Of a DNA stretch of 64,000 bases, positions 44,599 through 52,852 are shown in pieces. Position numbers and translations under genes: made by a program. The DNA is from CANLBN01 sp965230205 (GTDB lineage: Bacteria > Pseudomonadota > Gammaproteobacteria > Pseudomonadales > Cellvibrionaceae). The stretch covers positions 4,092,001-4,156,000 of the forward strand of contig OZ245996.1 in NCBI GenBank assembly GCA_965230205.1. Reading direction: 5' to 3'. Every line of letters begins with the position of its first letter. The stretch's first letter is position 1. The notes under the pieces were generated by a model, which had not been told where the DNA came from, ran no database searches, and worked only from the letters and a program-made list of their open reading frames with translations.

Positions 44599-45030
44599 AT
44601 GTCATTAAAAGGCTCAAAAACTGAAGCTAATCTTAAAGAAGCATTCGCTGGTGAATCACAAGCAAACCGTCGTTACCTATATTTCGCCAACATGGCTGAT
44701 ATCGAAGGTGCACCAGAAGTTGCTAATGTATTTCGTAATACAGCTGAAGGTGAAACAGGACACGCTCACGGGCATATGGAGCATCTAATTGCAGGTGGTT
44801 GTGGTGAGCCTGGAACAGATATGCCAGCAGGTAACGCAGGTGAAGCATTAGCAGCAGCGATTGCTGGTGAAACACACGAATATACTGATATGTACCCAGG
44901 TATGGCAAAAGATGCGCGTGATGAAGGCTTTGATGAAATCGCTGACTGGTTTGAAACTTTAGGTAAAGCTGAGCGTAGCCATGCGAACAAATTTACCAAA
45001 ACCTTAGAAGCTTACAAAGCTGAAGCTTAA
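44599..45030 (+). CDS. Rubrerythrin-like diiron protein lacking the rubredoxin domain
   Basis: This 143-residue protein is made only of the four-helix diiron domain of rubrerythrin. Iron ligands visible include E19 (FAGESQANRRYLYF), E52 and H55 (GETGH), and the second-half pair around GETHEY and KAERSHANKF. The usual C-terminal rubredoxin domain is absent, so electron transfer must come from a partner. The ATG at 44599 with GGAG seven bases upstream is used. It is followed by an Fe-S CCG-domain protein and DUF3501, a recurring trio. A role in peroxide or oxygen stress is inferred. Confidence 0.9.
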   Translation: MSLKGSKTEANLKEAFAGESQANRRYLYFANMADIEGAPEVANVFRNTAEGETGHAHGHMEHLIAGGCGEPGTDMPAGNAGEALAAAIAGETHEYTDMYPGMAKDARDEGFDEIADWFETLGKAERSHANKFTKTLEAYKAEA

Positions 45031-45036
45031 TGCTCG

Positions 45037-45094
45037 ATAATTACCTGATAAGGTAATTATTACAACTCAAAATGCGCTGAGTAATCAGCGCATT
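45037..45094 (+). terminator. Two tandem perfect tetraloop hairpins
   Basis: ATAATTACCT-GATA-AGGTAATTAT (45037-45060) and AATGCGCTGA-GTAA-TCAGCGCATT (45071-45094) are two 10-bp stems with 4-base loops just after the rubrerythrin stop. CTCCCATATTTTTC follows. They likely end or stabilise the rubrerythrin message before the next gene. Confidence 0.6.
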
Positions 45095-45137
45095 CTCCCA
45101 TATTTTTCTGGCCGAAACCTTTTTGGATACTATCGTC

Positions 45138-46484
45138 ATGTCTGCAGAAAATAAACGCGAAGGCAATTTAGAAGCACCTACACGTCACCCTATTGATTGG
45201 AAAAACCCAGAATATTACGATGAAGAAAAGCTCAATGCTGAACTTGAGCGAGTATTCGACATCTGTCATGGCTGTCGCCGCTGTGTCAGCTTATGTCAGT
45301 CATTCCCAACACTGTTTGATTTAGTTGATGAGAGTGAAACAATGGAAGTGGATGGAGTCGATAAAGCAGACTATAAAAAAGTCGTCGACGAATGTTACTT
45401 GTGTGATATGTGTTATATTGCTAAGTGCCCTTATGTCCCCCCCCATTCCTTTAATGTCGATTTTCCCCATCTAATGCTGCAGGCCAAAGCCATAGAACAT
45501 AAAAAAACAGGCGGTCAATTCAGAGACAACGTATTATCCAGTACAGATACTCTCGGCAAGCTAGCCACCATCCCTGTAATCAATGAAACGATCAATGCTG
45601 TTAACACTTGGCAGCCCACTCGATCTATCGCTGAAAAAGCCCTTGGTGTCGATAAAAATGCCTGGCTCCCCAGTTATGATAAAAAAACCTTTCGAAAACA
45701 TGCAGACCCTAAAACAGCATTTGAGATAAAAGATGGCAAACGCACGACAGGGAAAATTGCTATCTTTGCTAGTTGTTATATTAACTATAACGAACCCGGC
45801 ATAGGCCGTGATTTTGTCGCTGTTTTAGAACACAATGAAATACCCTGGATTATCGCAGAGAAAGAAGTCTGTTGTGGCATGCCGAAACTAGAACAAGGCG
45901 ATCTTGAAGCCGTTGAATCATTAATGCGTATCAATATACCGAATTTAGTTAAACTCGCAGATGAAGGCCATACCATCACCTCTCTAGTCCCTAGCTGTAC
46001 ATTGATGTTCAAACAAGAGTTACCATTGATGTTCCCAGAAAACGATGATGTCAAACGGGTTGCTGAAGCGTTTTGGGATCCGTTTAATTATTTAGTCTCC
46101 CGCAACAAAGATGGTTTACTAAATACAGACTTTAAACAAGAAATAGGCGCGGTATCCTATCAGGCACCTTGTCATGGCAGAGTACAAAACATTGGCAAGA
46201 AAACCGAAGAATTTTTAAAGTCTTTACCTGGAACTGAAGTTAAAACAACAGAGCGCTGTAGTGGGCATGCAGGTACCTATGGCATTAAAAAGGAGTTTCA
46301 TTCTCAGTCAATGAAAATTGGTAAGCCGGTCTTTCGACAAATATCACAAGCGGAACCAGATTACATTTCTAGTGATTGTCCTATGAGCGGGCATCATATT
46401 GCCCAAGGACTAAAAGAAAATCATGAGAAAAATATTGCATTGGCCCACCCTATCACTCTGGTACGTAAAGCCTACGGAATATAA
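45138..46484 (+). CDS. Heterodisulfide reductase-like Fe-S protein with CCG domains
   Basis: This 448-residue predicted Fe-S oxidoreductase has two N-terminal [4Fe-4S] ferredoxin motifs: C43-x2-C46-x2-C49-x3-C53 and C86-x2-C89-x2-C92-x4-C97. The latter is followed by PYVPPHSFNVDFPHL, typical of this group. C-terminal CCG (HdrB/GlpC-like) segments include KEVCCGMPKLEQGD and APCHGRVQNIG plus RCSGHAGTYG. The ATG at 45138 is preferred to a TTG five codons upstream. It is cytoplasmic with no signal peptide. It may pass electrons to the neighbouring rubrerythrin; that partner role is inferred from conserved gene order. Confidence 0.85.
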   Translation: MSAENKREGNLEAPTRHPIDWKNPEYYDEEKLNAELERVFDICHGCRRCVSLCQSFPTLFDLVDESETMEVDGVDKADYKKVVDECYLCDMCYIAKCPYVPPHSFNVDFPHLMLQAKAIEHKKTGGQFRDNVLSSTDTLGKLATIPVINETINAVNTWQPTRSIAEKALGVDKNAWLPSYDKKTFRKHADPKTAFEIKDGKRTTGKIAIFASCYINYNEPGIGRDFVAVLEHNEIPWIIAEKEVCCGMPKLEQGDLEAVESLMRINIPNLVKLADEGHTITSLVPSCTLMFKQELPLMFPENDDVKRVAEAFWDPFNYLVSRNKDGLLNTDFKQEIGAVSYQAPCHGRVQNIGKKTEEFLKSLPGTEVKTTERCSGHAGTYGIKKEFHSQSMKIGKPVFRQISQAEPDYISSDCPMSGHHIAQGLKENHEKNIALAHPITLVRKAYGI

Positions 46485-46514
46485 CGATTACTACAAAAAT
46501 ATTGGTAAATAATT

Positions 46515-47099
46515 ATGTCTAAAATTTCTCCCGATTCATTAATGACGTTAGAGGCTTACAGTAATGCTCGGCCTACATTACGCAAAGAAGCTATCTCACA
46601 TAAAAATGCTCGAAAAGTTTTTGTAGGATCAAATGTCGTCTTGCAGTTTGAAGACGAGAAAACCATTCGCTATCAGATACAAGAAGTACTCCGTGTTGAG
46701 AAAACATTCGAAATAGAAGGTATCGAAGAAGAGTTAGAAGCCTATAATCCCTTAGTACCCGATGGCACTAACTGGAAAGTAACACAAACGATTGAATATC
46801 CGGATATAGAGGAGCGTAAACGTAAATTAGTCGAGCTGAAAGGTATTGAGCGTCATACCTATATTAAAATCGACGGTCATGAGCGTGTTTACGCCATTGC
46901 TGACGAAGATTTACCTAGAGAAACTGAAGAAAAAACCAGTGCTGTGCATTTCTTACGCTTTGAGTTAACGCCAGATATGATTAAAGCAGCAAAAGAAAAT
47001 GCAGATATCGCTGTAGGCATTGATTTACCCGCTTATACTCATCATGTAGGCGATGTAGACCCTGCAACGAAACAGCTACTAATACAGGATTTCAACTAA
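46515..47099 (+). CDS. DUF3501 family protein
   Basis: This 194-residue protein of the DUF3501 family contains ARKVFVGSNVVLQFEDEKTIRYQIQEVLRVEKTFE and ALPEDLPRETEEKTSAVHFLRFEL-like segments (here DEDLPRETEEKTSAVHFLRF). No catalytic motif or membrane span is evident, and the function is unknown. It lies 30 bases after the Fe-S CCG-domain gene in the rubrerythrin module. Confidence 0.85.
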   Translation: MSKISPDSLMTLEAYSNARPTLRKEAISHKNARKVFVGSNVVLQFEDEKTIRYQIQEVLRVEKTFEIEGIEEELEAYNPLVPDGTNWKVTQTIEYPDIEERKRKLVELKGIERHTYIKIDGHERVYAIADEDLPRETEEKTSAVHFLRFELTPDMIKAAKENADIAVGIDLPAYTHHVGDVDPATKQLLIQDFN

Positions 47100-47204
47100 T
47101 ATTAGTACTTTATTAGCCATTTCACTATCGTTGTGGAGTGGCTAGATTTGAGCGATTGATTGATTAACTGTTAGACTTAAGGCTTATAAATACGAATAGG
47201 TCTT

Positions 47205-48371
47205 ATGGAAGCATCAATTTTTCAGTCTTTTTTCCTTATATTCACTGGGGCAGCCATTATTGCCTCACTAGCCCTTTACACACGCCAGCCCCTTCTCGTT
47301 GCTTATATCGTACTCGGCGCCCTCTTAGGCCCATACGGCTTTAAACTTATTACTAATGTCGGCCTGATTTCTGAGATCTCTCGCATTGGTATTATATTTT
47401 TACTGTTTTTGCTGGGCTTGGATATGCAACCGAAAGCTCTCGCCTCAGTCATTAAACAGGTAACTCCTGTCGCACTAATCAGCTCTGCACTATTTGCAGG
47501 CTGTGGCTATGCTATTGGTATTTTATTTAATTACACGCCCATCGAAGCCATGGTCATCGGTATGGCTATGATGTTTTCAAGTACGATTATTGGCATTAAA
47601 TTACTACCTACTACCGTTCTTCACCACCGCCATAGTGGAGAGTTATTGGTCGGCTTACTATTACTACAGGATTTCCTCGCCATATTATGCTTAATGATTT
47701 TATTGAGTGGCGAGCTCGGTCAAGTCGATATTAAGCAGCTCGGAATGACTGTTATATCACTGCCTTTTGTTGCATTATTTGCTTGGGGTTTTGTACGTTA
47801 TATTATCCAACCCTTAATCAGTAAGTTTGACCGTTTTCATGAATACATTTTCCTGCTCGCCCTAGGATGGTGCTTGGGAATGGCCGAGCTTTGTGAAGCA
47901 CTGGGTTTATCCGCAGAAATTGGCGCGTTTATTGGTGGTATTAGCCTAGCAACAAGCCCGATCGCTCAATATATTGCTATTAATTTAAAACCTCTACGGG
48001 ACTTTTTCCTGATACTGTTTTTCTTCTCTCTCGGCGCAAGTTTTAATCTATTAATACTCGGAGATATTATCGTTGCAGCCCTTATTTTAGGCGGTATTAT
48101 GCTGATATTAAAACCAACAACATTTCGTGTGTTACTAGGCAAACAAAGCGAAAAAAAATCTCTGGCATGGGATATAGGATTCAGATTAGGACAAATCAGT
48201 GAGTTCTCATTATTGATTGCACTGGTGGCATTTAAAGGCGCCCTCATCGGGGAAAAAGCATCAACCCTCATTCAAGCAACTGCCATCATCACATTCCTTA
48301 TTTCCAGCTATATTGTGGTGTTTAATTTACCTAACCCCATTGCAGTTAACGATAAATTAAGACGAGATTAA
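47205..48371 (+). CDS. CPA2-family cation/proton antiporter (Kef-like, no RCK domain)
   Basis: This 388-residue membrane protein has about 11-12 helices and belongs to the CPA2 monovalent cation:proton antiporter family. It has LLFLLGLDMQPKAL, SSTIIGIKLLP, LLLLQDFLAILCLM and SAEIGAFIGGISLA, the usual transport-core segments. It lacks the C-terminal TrkA-N regulatory domain found in KefB/C, in contrast to the second antiporter at 58191. Ion specificity cannot be told. Confidence 0.87.
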   Translation: MEASIFQSFFLIFTGAAIIASLALYTRQPLLVAYIVLGALLGPYGFKLITNVGLISEISRIGIIFLLFLLGLDMQPKALASVIKQVTPVALISSALFAGCGYAIGILFNYTPIEAMVIGMAMMFSSTIIGIKLLPTTVLHHRHSGELLVGLLLLQDFLAILCLMILLSGELGQVDIKQLGMTVISLPFVALFAWGFVRYIIQPLISKFDRFHEYIFLLALGWCLGMAELCEALGLSAEIGAFIGGISLATSPIAQYIAINLKPLRDFFLILFFFSLGASFNLLILGDIIVAALILGGIMLILKPTTFRVLLGKQSEKKSLAWDIGFRLGQISEFSLLIALVAFKGALIGEKASTLIQATAIITFLISSYIVVFNLPNPIAVNDKLRRD

Positions 48372-48391
48372 TCATTTAGGACACAGGTCAC

Positions 48392-49048
48392 ATGTATCAA
48401 CTTGTTATTGGTAATAAAAATTATTCATCCTGGTCATTGCGCCCATGGTTGTTAATGAAAGTCGCAGGACTTAATTTTGAAGAAATTAATATCGAGTTAT
48501 ATTCCAAGGAAGCGAAAAAAGAGCTATTTAAATATTCAGGCGCAGGAAAAGTACCGGCACTAATTGCAGATGATATGACAATTTGGGATTCATTAGCCAT
48601 TGTTGAATACCTCGCCGAGCAGCACCCTGAAAAAGCGTTATGGCCCTTAGCCAATGATAGCCGAGCTATTGCCCGTTCAGTGGCCAGTGAAATGCACTCC
48701 AGCTTTATGGTTATTCGTAATATACTTCCCATGAACTGTAGATTATTAACAACAGTTAATGAACTTCCCTTAGACCTTCAAAAAGATATTGATCGTATCT
48801 GTCAGATTTGGCGTGAATGTAGGGCTCACTATGGGGAACAAGGTAAATTTTTATTTGGAAGCTTTTCTATTGTTGACGCTTTCTATGCTCCTATCGTTTT
48901 ACGCTTTCATAGTTATGGTATTCCAGTAGGCGAAACCGAGCAAACCTATATGAACGAAATACTGTCATTGCCTGCATTACAAGAATGGGTTGATGCAGCA
49001 AAACAAGAAGAGACGACTGTTGCAGCCTATGACAATATTAATCTCTAA
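48392..49048 (+). CDS. Glutathione S-transferase family protein
   Basis: This 218-residue GST has an N-terminal thioredoxin-like domain with the likely catalytic Ser/Tyr in NKNYSSWSLRPWL, the glutathione-contact GAGKVPAL and WDSLAIVEYLAE, and a helical C-terminal domain. The close family is the YfcF/maleylacetoacetate-isomerase-like group. Its substrate is unknown. It is 20 bases downstream of the antiporter gene. Confidence 0.87.
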   Translation: MYQLVIGNKNYSSWSLRPWLLMKVAGLNFEEINIELYSKEAKKELFKYSGAGKVPALIADDMTIWDSLAIVEYLAEQHPEKALWPLANDSRAIARSVASEMHSSFMVIRNILPMNCRLLTTVNELPLDLQKDIDRICQIWRECRAHYGEQGKFLFGSFSIVDAFYAPIVLRFHSYGIPVGETEQTYMNEILSLPALQEWVDAAKQEETTVAAYDNINL

Positions 49049-49501
49049 TGATAAAAATAATCTAGCAAAGCGTTTCCTTCTTTTATTATTGCTTTTTAAC
49101 AAACGATAATTTTTATATTAAGATAACACTACAAAAAGCAACTACAAATAACAAAAAGTGATTGTTATTAACAACAACATTGTTAATATTTATTTGTTTT
49201 AAAAAATTACTCATTTCTATAATAACAAAGTGTATTTATTACACTTTGTTATTACCTTCATCAAATCAAAAATTTAACGAGAATATTTATTCATTATTCT
49301 TGTTATACACCTTAAGTCTGACTATCATTAATAGGTTAAATATATCCTATTTAAATCTAAACATTCTGCGGTATTATTTATTGTTTCGAAGATGAGGTAC
49401 TTTCCGCTTACAGTCTATTTAAAACAATAATCCTACAAGCATTTTTATATTGATTAACAAGCACGAAGCTATTAGTCAAAAGAGCATTACTTTCCAACAT
49501 C
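49049..49501. other. Very AT-rich intergenic region
   Basis: These 453 bases contain no credible gene. A 77-codon frame at 49162-49395 is rejected because it is of extreme composition and contains a perfect hairpin. The hairpin at 49220-49254 is described separately. Confidence 0.55.
49220..49254. other. Perfect 15-bp hairpin in the AT-rich region
   Basis: TAATAACAAAGTGTA (49220-49234) and its exact complement at 49240-49254 surround a 5-base loop. No T-run follows, so it is not an ordinary terminator. It could be an operator or the core of a small RNA. Confidence 0.5.
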
Positions 49502-50296
49502 ATGAAGATAAATAAGATGGATAGGAAAATGATTATCTACAATTTTTTCAATAGTAATTCGAATAAAAAATATTCCTTATATATATTTTTATTTATTACA
49601 CTTTTTAGCCATTCAGTTATATCTGACACCCCTCAGAAAATGTCTTTTGTGCGTATACAGGATATGGCGGGACAAGAGGTTGGAGGAAGAATATTATTAG
49701 ATGTCTACGAACGTCTTGGCATCCCCGCTGAAGTTATCCCCATGCCAGGAAAACGCGCATTAAGAGAAGCCATTAGCGGACGAAAAGATGGCGAATCAGT
49801 ACGTATTTACGCCGTAGGTGAAAAATACCCAGATCTGATCCGCGTACCAACTCCCCTTTTTGATTTTCTTACTATGGGGTTCGCACAAAAAGGAACTGAT
49901 ATTACATTAGAACAGCCTAAAGACCTTGAGAACTATGTTATTGTTCGCACAAGTGGGGTACAACATACTAAGAATATGACTGAAGGCATGGACAATATCC
50001 ATATTGTTGAATCTAGTGATTTACTGATGCCTTTCGTAAGCCATAGCCGAGCAGACATTGCATTAACTGGGCGTTTAAATGGACTCATTCTATTAAAAAA
50101 AGGCAAAATAAATAATGTGGAAGAAGTCGGGCAACCCTTGCAAGTTAACCCTCTGTATCATTACTTGAATAAACGCCATGCTCATTTGGTTCCTAAAGTT
50201 GATGCTGTTATTCGAGAAATGAGAGAAAGCGGAGAGATTGCAAAACTAAAAGCCCAGTACGAGCAAGAGTACCTAGATGCTATTGTCACCCCCTAA
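49502..50296 (+). CDS. Periplasmic solute-binding protein (SBP_bac_3-like)
   Basis: This 264-residue protein has an N-terminal signal/anchor (about 24-42, SLYIFLFITLFSHSVISD), with the mature start near DTPQKM. The fold pattern is that of polar-amino-acid-type binding proteins: GRILLDVYERLGIPAEVIPMPGKRAL, then YVIVRTSGVQHT and DIALTGRLNGLILL. No permease or ATPase gene adjoins, so it may act as a stand-alone sensor or orphan receptor. Three ATGs lie in the first ten codons and the true start is uncertain. Confidence 0.78.
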   Translation: MKINKMDRKMIIYNFFNSNSNKKYSLYIFLFITLFSHSVISDTPQKMSFVRIQDMAGQEVGGRILLDVYERLGIPAEVIPMPGKRALREAISGRKDGESVRIYAVGEKYPDLIRVPTPLFDFLTMGFAQKGTDITLEQPKDLENYVIVRTSGVQHTKNMTEGMDNIHIVESSDLLMPFVSHSRADIALTGRLNGLILLKKGKINNVEEVGQPLQVNPLYHYLNKRHAHLVPKVDAVIREMRESGEIAKLKAQYEQEYLDAIVTP

Positions 50297-50357
50297 AAAA
50301 TTATCCCTTCTACCCTCCCTGTTATACTGAATCATTATTCAACATATCCATTCGATT

Positions 50358-50450
50358 TATAGGAACCTCTGATTAACTTCGGATAATTTCTAGACTATAG
50401 GCTCATAGAGATCGGAAATATCTGTAGGCTCCGTAGGGCGTGGTTAAAAT
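50358..50450 (-). repeat. Truncated copy of the 321-bp inverted-repeat element
   Basis: Starting TATAGGAACCTCTGATTAAC (50358), this stretch matches one end of the element at 55858-56178. It also carries AGGGCGTGG-TTAAAAT (50434-50450), which matches an inner part of that element (AGGGCGTGACTAAAAT on the minus strand). The middle is missing, so it is a decayed or deleted copy. Confidence 0.6.
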
Positions 50451-50544
50451 ATTAATAGAGTTTTCATTTTCTGTTCATACCATTGTAGTAATTCCTACAC
50501 AAAATTAGAGCTTCTTTTTGTATTATTCAAATATGGGGTTTTTT

Positions 50545-51627
50545 ATGAGTATCTACAGATTACCGTTAATTATTGCATTCGCAGTAATATCAGCTTCTAC
50601 ACAAGCAGACTCTCTTGAATTTATTGGAGAGGCCACATTTCCAACCGGATATCAATTTAATAATACCGAAGTTGGTGGATTGTCCGGGATTGATTACGAT
50701 AAAGAGAATAATTCTTTTATCGCTATCAGCGATGACCGTGCAGAAAATGGGCCTGCTCGTTTTTACGATTTAACCATTGATCTAACTGATGGATCATTAG
50801 AAAACGGAGATGTCGTATTTACTAAAGTGACAGAAATTCTTGATAGTGATGGTTCCTCTTTCGAGCCAGCGAGTGTAGATCCAGAATCTATTCGTTTGGC
50901 ACCATTCCCTAATCTTTTATATTGGACAAGCGAAGGCGATGCAAACAACGGAATATCACCATTTGTTCGCATAATGACGAGAGATGGCCAGTATGTAGAC
51001 CAATTTGATTTACCTGAAAAATTTGTACCGACTATTGACTCAGGCATTCAAAACAATCTTGCTTTTGAAAGCTTAACATTTTCTTATAATAACAGGCAAT
51101 TATTTACAGCCACTGAAAATGCATTAACTCAGGATGGACCTAGAGCTACCGTCGATAACGGTAGCCCTGTACGTGTACTGCGTATGAATCGTAGTACAGG
51201 CAAAGCGAACAAAGAATATATCTATCAAACTGAGCCCGTTGCTGCTGAATCAATACCTGCAGGAACATTTAACACTAATGGCCTAGTTGAACTACTAAGT
51301 TTTGCACCCAAACTAATGATTGCCATTGAACGCTCATTCTCTGTTGGTGTTGGCAATAGCATTAAATTATTCTTTACTACAACTTATGGCGCAACAGATG
51401 TAAGTCAAATACAATCTATTCAGGGCAACTCTTCTATTGAACCAATGAAAAAAGAATTATTATTGGATTTAGCAGATTTAGGCATTACTTTAGATAATAT
51501 TGAAGGTATTACTTTTGGTCCTAGGTTATCCAGTGGCGAACAAACTATAATCTTAGTATCTGATAACAACTTTAACGCCAATGGGCAATTTACCCAATTC
51601 TTAGCATTTAAACTGAACAACTATTAA
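50545..51627 (+). CDS. Esterase-like activity of phytase family protein, exported
   Basis: This 360-residue precursor has a signal peptide (MSIYRLPLIIAFAVISASTQA). The ATG at 50545 is preceded by GGGG at six bases, and the longer frame begins at TTG. The mature part is a beta-propeller-like phytase-esterase family domain: GGLSGIDYDKENNSFIAISDD, DPESIRLAPFPNLLYWTSEGD, NLAFESLTFSYNNRQLFTATENAL and IEGITFGPRL near the C-terminus, where the ESL and EGI segments hold conserved acidic residues. Substrate is unknown; it would act in the periplasm or outside. Confidence 0.85.
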   Translation: MSIYRLPLIIAFAVISASTQADSLEFIGEATFPTGYQFNNTEVGGLSGIDYDKENNSFIAISDDRAENGPARFYDLTIDLTDGSLENGDVVFTKVTEILDSDGSSFEPASVDPESIRLAPFPNLLYWTSEGDANNGISPFVRIMTRDGQYVDQFDLPEKFVPTIDSGIQNNLAFESLTFSYNNRQLFTATENALTQDGPRATVDNGSPVRVLRMNRSTGKANKEYIYQTEPVAAESIPAGTFNTNGLVELLSFAPKLMIAIERSFSVGVGNSIKLFFTTTYGATDVSQIQSIQGNSSIEPMKKELLLDLADLGITLDNIEGITFGPRLSSGEQTIILVSDNNFNANGQFTQFLAFKLNNY

Positions 51628-51665
51628 ATGCTATTTCCTTTTTAACACCTTAAAGCTCTAACACT

Positions 51666-51697
51666 AAAAAGGACAAATAAAATTATTTGTCCTTTTT
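51666..51697. terminator. Bidirectional terminator
   Basis: AAAAAGGACAAATAA (51666-51680) and its exact complement at 51683-51697 form a 15-bp stem with an A-run and T-run at its ends. It separates the phytase-like gene from the convergent yghU-like gene. Confidence 0.9.
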
Positions 51698-51732
51698 TAA
51701 CACTATAAAACTAAATATACACTAGCAGATAG

Positions 51733-52611
51733 TTATGTTTCAGAATTATCAAGCTTATCTTGTGTACGCAAGTCAAAATCACTGGCATCATGCCTATTAT
51801 GAAGCTGCATACTAGGATCCCCCCAAGTACGATTGACCATTCGGCCTCGCTGTACAGCAGGACGCTCATCAATTAGATTGGTCCAACGCATTAAATGCTT
51901 ATAGGAAGCGACATCGAGAAACTCTGCAGCACCATATAGCCTTCCTAACATTACAGCTCCATACCAAGGCCAAATAGCGATATCTGCAATGCTATATTCA
52001 TCGCCACAGATATATTGATTGTCTGCTAGGTGGCGATCAAGGACATCAAGCTGCCGCTTGGTTTCCATGGCATAACGATCGATAGCATATTCCATTTTAG
52101 ACGGCGCATAGCTGTAAAAATGACCGAAGCCACCACCTAAATAACCACCACTCCCCATCTGCCAAAATAACCAGGACAGGCACTCTGTTCGCAACTCAAA
52201 ATCACTGGGAATAAGGGCATTAAATTTCTCAGCTAAATATAAAAGGATTGCTCCTGACTCAAAAACACGAACCGGTTTTTCACCGCTGTGGTCAACTAAA
52301 GCTGGGATCTTAGAGTTAGGGTTGATCTCAACAAAACCGCTACTAAATTGATCTCCGTCACCAATTTTAATGAGATGAGCATCATACTCTGCCCCGTCAA
52401 AACCAAGCGCCAATAACTCTTCCAACATGACTGTAATTTTTACGCCATTAGGTGTCGCCATTGAATACAGCTGAAGCGGATGTTTACCTATAGGTAATTC
52501 TTTATCATGGGTAGAGCCAGCAACAGGTCTATTCGTTTTAGCCCACTCTCCTCCATTTTCAGCATCCCATTTCCAGACTTTAGGGGGGACGTATGACGGG
52601 TTATTACTCAT
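51733..52611 (-). CDS. yghU: YghU-type glutathione-dependent disulfide-bond oxidoreductase
   Basis: This 292-residue nu-class GST of the YghU type has the extended N-terminus PSYVPPKVWKWDAENGGEW, the glutathione-binding YSMATPNGVKITVMLEEL (reaction Thr/Asn), NPNSKIPALVD and FESGAILLYLAEKF. The C-terminal domain has GGGFGHFYSYAP and NRTWGD. These are diagnostic of YghU/YfcG-like enzymes that reduce disulfides and organic peroxides. It is convergent with the phytase-like gene and divergent from the diguanylate cyclase gene. Confidence 0.92.
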   Translation of the reverse strand: MSNNPSYVPPKVWKWDAENGGEWAKTNRPVAGSTHDKELPIGKHPLQLYSMATPNGVKITVMLEELLALGFDGAEYDAHLIKIGDGDQFSSGFVEINPNSKIPALVDHSGEKPVRVFESGAILLYLAEKFNALIPSDFELRTECLSWLFWQMGSGGYLGGGFGHFYSYAPSKMEYAIDRYAMETKRQLDVLDRHLADNQYICGDEYSIADIAIWPWYGAVMLGRLYGAAEFLDVASYKHLMRWTNLIDERPAVQRGRMVNRTWGDPSMQLHNRHDASDFDLRTQDKLDNSET

Positions 52612-52852
52612 TGTTTTGTGTCCTATTTGTAATTGTTAAAGTACATTACGCTAAGTGAAAGATATTGGTTTTTATAGGCTTTAGACAACACCTGATACAA
52701 AGTAACGCAAATATTTAGCATCAATCTCTAAGTTTCAGCTGATGCGTTATATTTAACCCCTACTACAACTAAGTAGTAGTAACACTCATTATCATCAATC
52801 TTTCGCTATACTTCTATAATCAAAGATGTTTTTCCTATTTAGAGTGTAAATT

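Noticed and set aside
49162..49395. 77-codon plus-strand frame in the AT-rich desert
   Set aside because: No ribosome-binding site, very Leu/Ile/Tyr-rich as expected from chance in AT-rich DNA, and it contains the perfect hairpin at 49220-49254.
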